From: an uncultured Bacilli bacterium | GTDB lineage: Bacteria > Bacillota_I > Bacilli_A > RF39 > UBA660 | Length of the DNA: 13,802 bases | NCBI GenBank assembly: GCA_947624855.1 | Contig: CANQMC010000024.1 | Span: 1 to 13,802, forward strand | Direction: 5' to 3' | In this document: positions 12,846 to 13,802 of the stretch, in pieces | How positions within the stretch are numbered: the first letter of the stretch is position 1 | Layout: each line of letters begins with the position of its first letter | Position numbers and translations under genes: made by a program | The notes under the pieces: generated by a model | Database searches by the model: none | What the model was told of the DNA's origin: nothing | The model's input: the letters and a program-made list of their open reading frames with translations, nothing else

Positions 12846-13802
12846 TTATGTTGGTATATAAGGGTCATTATACAATCCATTACCAGCAAATGTTGTATCA
12901 GCTTTCAAATTTATGACAGGTCGAACACCAAGAACAGAAGTAGCATAAGTGTTGCCGTTGAGAGCGCCTTTGGCTTCCACATAAAACACGCCAGCATTGC
13001 CGTTGTAAAAGTAAGAAGGAGACATAGTCCAATAATATTTGTCTGTATATAAATAAAAATATTGATTTTCTTGATATATTACTCCTCCCGCAAAGGCTAC
13101 TTCATCCGCTGTTATTAATCCTATTGGTACACTTAATTTCTTATTACCTTGACTTGCATCTTCTGGTGTTGTATACAAATCATTTCCTTTATATGTGCAC
13201 TTAAAACTTGGTGTTTTATTTGTTACATTCCTATAATATGCTCCATAATGCGTAAATTGTGTTCCATATCCACCACCTTTTGCTGGTTCTGTACTATTAA
13301 TTGTACTTGATCTATCTCCACAGAATCCTGCTGTATGACTTAGTTTTGTTGATAATTCTGATAAATTTTGATTATACCATTCATCTAATACTTTCTTTAC
13401 ATTACTTGGATGTTCATTTTTATGTGCATTTGCCCATGTACTTGCTCCTGTATCTCCGTACATATATCCTATATATGCATTATCATCGTATGAACTATTG
13501 AATGAAGTTATTTTATTACCTGATGATATTTCTATTTGTGTTACTGAATCTTTATTATTTGTAGTCGTTGTCGCCCACTTTCCATCACCTGTTTGAGGTG
13601 CACTACTTCCTGTTCCTGCATATATCATTCGAACTGAACCATCGCCGTTAATTCTGATTATTCGCCACCAGATTGGATCTCCAGATGATGGACCATTTGT
13701 TCCTGTTGTTCCAAATTTTACCCAATTATTATCTACTGTTCCTCTATATACATAACTTGTTTCGTTTCCTTCAGATACACTATATAATCCTTTATCTGTC
13801 AT
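12846..13802 (-). CDS. Surface-type protein with C-terminal C-type-lectin-like domain (5' end outside window)
   Basis: The last 318 residues of a gene that enters from the right edge; the terminal ATG at 13802 is at the boundary and is probably internal. It is rich in Gly, Ser, Thr, Asn and Tyr, unlike the cytoplasmic proteins of the window, and matches extracellular proteins of gut Bacillota. Recognisable blocks are DPIWWRIIRINGDGSVRMIY (43-62) and the end block YYWTMSPSYF ... GVRPVINL, a pattern like the W-x-x-S-P ... GVRP-hL core of DUF6273/formylglycine-enzyme-like (C-type lectin fold) domains. No LPXTG or transmembrane anchor follows. It ends at TAA about 50 bp before the T-box promoter, with no good terminator. 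The stretch before GVRP has a higher G+C and different codon choice (see findings). Confidence 0.75.
   Translation of the reverse strand: MTDKGLYSVSEGNETSYVYRGTVDNNWVKFGTTGTNGPSSGDPIWWRIIRINGDGSVRMIYAGTGSSAPQTGDGKWATTTTNNKDSVTQIEISSGNKITSFNSSYDDNAYIGYMYGDTGASTWANAHKNEHPSNVKKVLDEWYNQNLSELSTKLSHTAGFCGDRSSTINSTEPAKGGGYGTQFTHYGAYYRNVTNKTPSFKCTYKGNDLYTTPEDASQGNKKLSVPIGLITADEVAFAGGVIYQENQYFYLYTDKYYWTMSPSYFYNGNAGVFYVEAKGALNGNTYATSVLGVRPVINLKADTTFAGNGLYNDPYIPT

Noticed and set aside
13301..13501. Plus-strand 66-codon Leu/Tyr-rich frame
   Set aside because: Antisense shadow of the surface-protein gene, with no ribosome site. The hydrophobicity reflects AT-rich complement.

Overview
The window reads as chromosome from an uncultured, very AT-rich, low-GC Gram-positive lineage (gut Bacilli/Mollicutes-like, RF39 or Erysipelotrichales type). 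The evidence is near-exclusive A/T third positions, AGGAGG-type ribosome sites, a T-box leader and Bacillota-type gene families. UGA is a stop codon here (rimM, dltA-like and the carrier gene all end in TGA), so the code is standard and not the Mycoplasma code.

Layout. (1) 1-900: two small XRE-type HTH regulators, the first preceded by a pair of palindromic operator-like sites, then tRNA-Arg(UCU) on the minus strand with a near-consensus promoter. (2) 4893 down to 955, minus strand: a tightly packed housekeeping operon in the order membrane-anchored unknown protein, YgjP-like metallopeptidase, SpoU-family RNA 2'-O-methyltransferase, 108-aa unknown, rimM, trmD, 149-aa unknown. The theme is rRNA/tRNA modification and ribosome maturation. 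(3) 7424 down to 4959, minus strand: VanW-family protein, DltA-like adenylation enzyme and DltC-like carrier protein, ended by an intrinsic terminator. A divergent Sfp-type phosphopantetheinyl transferase (7631-8230) could activate the carrier. DltB and DltD are not in the window. The promoter of this operon carries ten consecutive G residues exactly between a consensus -35 and an extended -10, the architecture of a phase-variable promoter.

(4) 8237-11249: an accessory island with an AlbA_2/Schlafen-type regulator, a 12-bp triple repeat in its promoter, and an AAA_14/DUF4143 ATPase. It is bounded by same-orientation copies of a 42-47 bp hairpin repeat (three copies), with an internal third copy in the ATPase leader. 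Inside it lies a 113-bp orphan copy of the serS 3' end (112/113 identical), so material was recently inserted at the serS 3' end. (5) 12800-11267: serS, controlled by a canonical T-box with a serine specifier. (6) 13802-12846: the C-terminal part of a surface-type protein that runs off the right edge. Its last variable segment has base and codon use unlike the rest of the window.

The most notable points are the poly-G promoter of the VanW/Dlt-like operon, that operon as a stand-alone aminoacyl-carrier system, and the repeat-bounded ATPase/AlbA_2 island that has remodelled the serS 3' end.
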